Shown here: positions 35,501 to 36,605 of the stretch, piece by piece
Position numbering within the stretch: the stretch's first letter is position 1
How the letters are laid out: every line of letters begins with the position of its first letter
Assembly: GCA_036397255.1 (NCBI GenBank)
Contig: DASWJH010000091.1
Span: 1-36,605, forward strand
Length of the DNA stretch: 36,605 nt
Reading direction: 5' to 3'
Origin: Nitrospiria bacterium
GTDB taxonomy: Bacteria > Nitrospirota > Nitrospiria > DASWJH01
Translations under genes and position numbers: made by a program
The notes under the pieces: model-generated
What the model saw: only the letters and a program-made list of their open reading frames with translations
What the model was told of the DNA's origin: nothing
Databases searched by the model: none

Positions 35501-36150
35501 GTTCTGTTCAAGATTCTTATATCTTTGATCCATTTGGTTTTTCAACCAATATTGGCAGCAGCAGTAATAGTTTTCAGTATACTGGGCGGGAAAATGACAC
35601 AACAAATTTGCATTATTATAGGGCACGGTATTACTCACCAACGTTCCAACGTTTTTTGTCCGAGGATCTTCTATGGTTATTTGGCCAGCACGATAATTTT
35701 TACGCGTATGTGGGAAATAATCCCGTAAATCTGATTGATCCCATGGGTTTACAATTTAGGTTGCCGGATTTCTTTTCTGGAACTTTTAGTTTTACAATTC
35801 CCACTCGATGGACAGGTGAATGGGTTAGTTGGAGCTTTACGGCAACAGTCGACAGATACGGAAGAATCTATGTAAGTCCTTGGGGCCCTGGGGTTGGACG
35901 TGCTCCGGAGGACATTTCCGGTGCAGTCACAGCAAACTGGATATTTCAAAAATGTAAGCCAACTCCGGAACAATTGTCCAATTTCCTAACGGCCCATGGA
36001 ATTACAGGGGCATTAGGTAACGGAGGTGGGGGAAATATTATTATTTCACCGGGAAATGGTTCGGCTTGGGGAGTTGGTTTGTTGACAAAACAGGGAGGGG
36101 CGAATTACAGTTATACCTATCTGTGGAAAGACACAGAGGTAAGTTGGTAG
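29503..36150 (+). CDS. Giant exported Rhs/YD-repeat protein with 14 propeller repeats and IPT/TIG domains, 2215 aa
   Basis: A signal peptide or anchor (about 15-34, TFLFGFAFFLFSFSSLHASA) is followed by 14 tandem repeats of about 42 residues (about 35-620; pattern DPxGVAINPxTNxAVVANKK, then DDTVSIVDL...VGK), as in YVTN/YncE beta-propellers. Then come two IPT/TIG Ig-like domains (about 623-790, each opening ITSFSPT), another Ig-like region, a carboxypeptidase-regulatory-like domain (about 905-985, LTGQVLDEHGGPLKD), a DUF6531-like Rhs entry (about 1170, GEPVNVATGFYSYTKTDMVL), many YD repeats, and the Rhs core end (RARYYSPTFQRFLSEDLL ... NLIDPMGL, to about 2083). A unique C-terminus of about 132 residues remains. 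Rhs shells usually enclose a C-terminal toxin or effector. Here the tail, Gly/Ser/Trp-rich with a single Cys, matches no toxin I know by motif. Confidence 0.92.
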   Translation: MDWRRFPPSSIIHTSFTFLFGFAFFLFSFSSLHASAPVFLSVGVEPEAVSINTQTNQAVAVHKGSNDLKVIDLSTNTVTSTISFSSRPIDVAVNSQNNVAVVVLEKIDSIKIIDLTTGLELATVVVGKDPQEVAIDPGNQIAVVTNQKDDTVSFVDLLAYSVLQTVSVGEKPLGIDINLSAQIAVVANEKSDTLSLIDLPSRTVTHTIAVSEKPRRVAINTQTGQAVITHEKLNQISIVDPSTQTVLNTLSVGKSPDGVAVNPTTNQALVSNEKADSLTLVDLAAATIVGSIAVERNPRGVAIHPGINLAVSANKKSDTVSIIDLYTVTLTNPAPVGKDPQGVGVNINKDIAVVANKKNDTVSILDLPQGTLSATISVGRDPQGVAINPQTDQALVTNKKDNSLTLIDLMSLQATGTLNVGKDPNGVAINPATNRAVVANKKDNTVSIVDLSIPSVLSTIPVGKDPTGVGIDANSNQALITLEKDDTVMVLDLASETVINTIPVGEKPQGIAIDTGLNLSVITNKKSNTLSVIDLATKTLIQTVNVGKDPIGVAVHPLTQEAFVANHGDDTVSVVDLTTYTVTETIAVGNRPRDIAIHPALNLAVVTNEGSDDVTILILGAPPVPTITSFSPTSGLEGAEVIITGDNFDPNQSNNTVKFNGVEAVVSAATVTSITTNVPTGATTGPITVTTSGGTGTSATDFTVITGPVITSFSPTTGPFGTPVTITGQNFDAIASNNQVDFNGTPAIITSATETQITTTVPMDATTGPINITSPQGTGSSTNPFTVTLSKDFSITANPAIASVIPGSSVSYWITLNPIDDFTQLGQLNVLGLPTGATANFTPALIGPNGNSFLQITTDGTTPAGQTSLTVQAAATIDGNDVTRTVNVTLDVQAPGQTALTGQVLDEHGGPLKDVTITLGGATLTPLGTTDEAGNFFVTGVPTGTQTILIDGSTANQPGIEYSTIPVTVNVQAGIVNSLGFTPYLPEHPTVELIPITPSQDTVLTNPDIPGFEMTIPAGVNIIGWDGQANTEVGVIEVPIDRSPLPPGPSNLTSNVVYLFSFGKFGGGVPTGNVPVTTPNVVGGLPGDSVDLYYFDESPDGTRPNDWLQYGTGTVSSDGTLIIPDINPSTGLPYGMPRFCCGGQRPVLPAQVQAGGGESNGQVDSGKEDGEPVNVATGFYSYTKTDMVLPGIIPLVVDRTYRANLNNSGPFGIGTSWSYDTFLQPPPNGSPDALILFSPGNRQDLFSKQPNGTFINTTTPALRGTIVTLNGGNRILTFKDNKVWTFDTNGRLISQQDRNGNTVTLTRDGQGRVTELTEPTGRMLTMNYTGANLRIDSIRDPLLRLVQYNYDGLNRLIEVIDPKGGSTQYTYDASNRVLTITDARNITFLTNEYDSSGWVIKQTLADGGIFTFDYTTTGDFITSTKVTDPLGNETTYRFNRSRYLISQSDALGQTTLFKRDPATNLLLSTTDPLGRKTTFTYDTAGNVTSITDPEQNVTQFTYETTFHRLTSTTDALNQTTTFEYDTNGNLTKTIDPLLNETTITYNTAGQPVTVIDPLLNTMQFEYDTNGNLIATEDPLGNRTTRVYDSVSRLIVLTDFLGRKTKLDYDALNQVSRITDALNGVTDFTYDENGNLLSVKDANNHTIIYTYDVQDRLETRTDPLGRQAFYTYDFNGNLKTFTDRKLQVNNFTYDPLDRRIFSQYDDGSTTAFNYDTVGRLTVAEDSTSGRMEFVYNTLDRLIQELTSQGTVEYQYDTIGRRTSMTVNGQTPVTYGYDSNSRLTQVTQGTKIVGLGYDSVGRRTSLSYPNGVNTTYTYDFASRLTNILHQGPSSIIEDLSYSYDAAGNRISFNRTNGTATLLPDAVQAAYDAANEQIQFDSTTPNLTYDSNGNLTSQTHIGGTTTYTWDSRNRLVAISGPGLSGSFVYDPLGRRVRKSINGMTTDFQYDGDDVISEIGNYSLGATYLRSMDIDDPFIRMSEVNEYYHNDGLGSVVALTDQVGSVQDSYIFDPFGFSTNIGSSSNSFQYTGRENDTTNLHYYRARYYSPTFQRFLSEDLLWLFGQHDNFYAYVGNNPVNLIDPMGLQFRLPDFFSGTFSFTIPTRWTGEWVSWSFTATVDRYGRIYVSPWGPGVGRAPEDISGAVTANWIFQKCKPTPEQLSNFLTAHGITGALGNGGGGNIIISPGNGSAWGVGLLTKQGGANYSYTYLWKDTEVSW

Positions 36151-36161
36151 GAGGGTAAGCC

Positions 36162-36371
36162 ATTCAAGAATTTTCAGGGTTAATTTTTGCAATTGTATTG
36201 ATAATTATGGGGACTACAAGCCTATTTTTCCCTGATGAAATTTCTTCCAGGGTGGATAGAATTACTGGAAAAAAGAAAAGTCTCGCTAAAAGACGAGGGA
36301 GTAAAAGGGTTGGTGGCACAATTGGTATTTTAATGGGGCTTTTCCTGCTTTGGGCTTATTTTTGGGGGTAA
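36162..36371 (+). CDS. Tiny two-helix membrane protein directly after the Rhs gene, 54-69 aa
   Basis: The frame has two hydrophobic segments (GLIFAIVLIIMGTTSLFF and GGTIGILMGLFLLWAYFWG) around a basic loop (RITGKKKSLAKRRGSKR), so it is a hairpin membrane protein. A strong AGGAGGG (36149-36155) overlaps the Rhs stop codon. The only codon at the right distance is ATT at 36162, giving 69 residues. The first ATG (36207) gives 54 residues but would cut into the first helix. Its position suggests an immunity or accessory protein for the Rhs C-terminus; that is inference. No family is recognised. Confidence 0.55.
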   Translation: MQEFSGLIFAIVLIIMGTTSLFFPDEISSRVDRITGKKKSLAKRRGSKRVGGTIGILMGLFLLWAYFWG

Positions 36372-36483
36372 AGGGTTTGTTGTCTGTTTTTCTTAAAAAA
36401 TTAACGTGAAGTGTAATAAATTAGGGATCAAGGAATTAGAAACAGATAAAAAGAATAAAATGGTACTAAATAGAGTCTGTATT

Positions 36484-36605
36484 TTAATGCGCATTTAGAT
36501 TGAACTTGGACAGAGGGAACCGCCATGGTGCGCAGATGTCCGCCTGTTTTCGCATCTTCGAGTACGCTTCATCAACATTCGTTGACTTTTCCCCGTTTTC
36601 ATGGG
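36484..36605 (-). CDS. Possible 3' end of a minus-strand gene running off the window
   Basis: An open frame from the right edge reads HENGEKSTNVDEAYSKMRKQ, then ADICAPWRFPLSKFNLNAH, and stops at 36484-36486. The composition is protein-like, but no family or start is visible, and other frames of the same piece are also open. The call is weak. Between 36372 and 36483 I see no gene. Confidence 0.25.
   Translation of the reverse strand, partial: HENGEKSTNVDEAYSKMRKQADICAPWRFPLSKFNLNAH

Overview
The window looks like a stretch of accessory chromosome from a Gram-negative, environmental bacterium. It encodes a TolC/RND/adaptor efflux system, a periplasmic Spy-like protein, a REP-associated transposase and a large exported YD-repeat protein. 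Gene style and repeats would fit Nitrospirota or a delta-proteobacterium-like lineage, but I cannot fix the taxon from sequence alone. Base composition is mosaic: about 10.5-19.8 kb is clearly G+C-rich, 23.3-29.4 kb is clearly A+T-rich, and the rest is intermediate.

Left part (1-6.3 kb): the 5' part of a REP-associated tyrosine transposase (minus strand) with a duplicated upstream motif; a REP-like palindrome; then a plus-strand run of a small unknown protein, a gamma-glutamylcyclotransferase-like protein, a phospholipase D-like protein fused to a VTT/DedA membrane domain, and a membrane-anchored GGDEF-EAL protein. At 6.5-8.0 kb an IS256-family element interrupts a globin-like gene, and its transposase carries a -1 frameshift at a T-run. 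From 8.1 to 8.7 kb lie decayed tyrosine-recombinase tails and two tiny minus-strand genes, followed by a small unknown gene and a stand-alone LuxR-type HTH protein.

Middle (9.9-19.8 kb, all minus strand): an apparent signalling and export unit in which an ECF sigma factor, its zinc-finger anti-sigma factor, a Spy/CpxP-like periplasmic protein, an RND adaptor, an RND pump and an outer-membrane channel follow one another, mostly with overlapping stop/start codons. A small exported protein lies downstream and a GHKL ATPase lies upstream.

Right part (19.9-36.6 kb): a PAS-PAS-GGDEF-EAL protein; then an A+T-rich island with a truncated HD-family gene, a BamHI-like restriction-modification system (controller protein, endonuclease, methyltransferase), an integrase C-terminal fragment and a two-gene unit with a DUF2971 protein; then a 2215-residue exported protein (14 propeller repeats, two IPT/TIG domains, Rhs/YD core, unique C-terminus) followed closely by a tiny two-helix membrane protein.

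The most unusual structure is a dispersed repeat. Four same-strand copies (about 6.31, 19.93, 23.03 and 28.83 kb) hold the 5' half of a tRNA-Val(CAC) gene, broken each time just after the anticodon loop and followed by a shared tail of up to about 150 bp. They divide the window into modules and look like the scars of successive site-specific integrations into one tRNA locus. The BamHI-like and DUF2971 genes lie between two of these copies.
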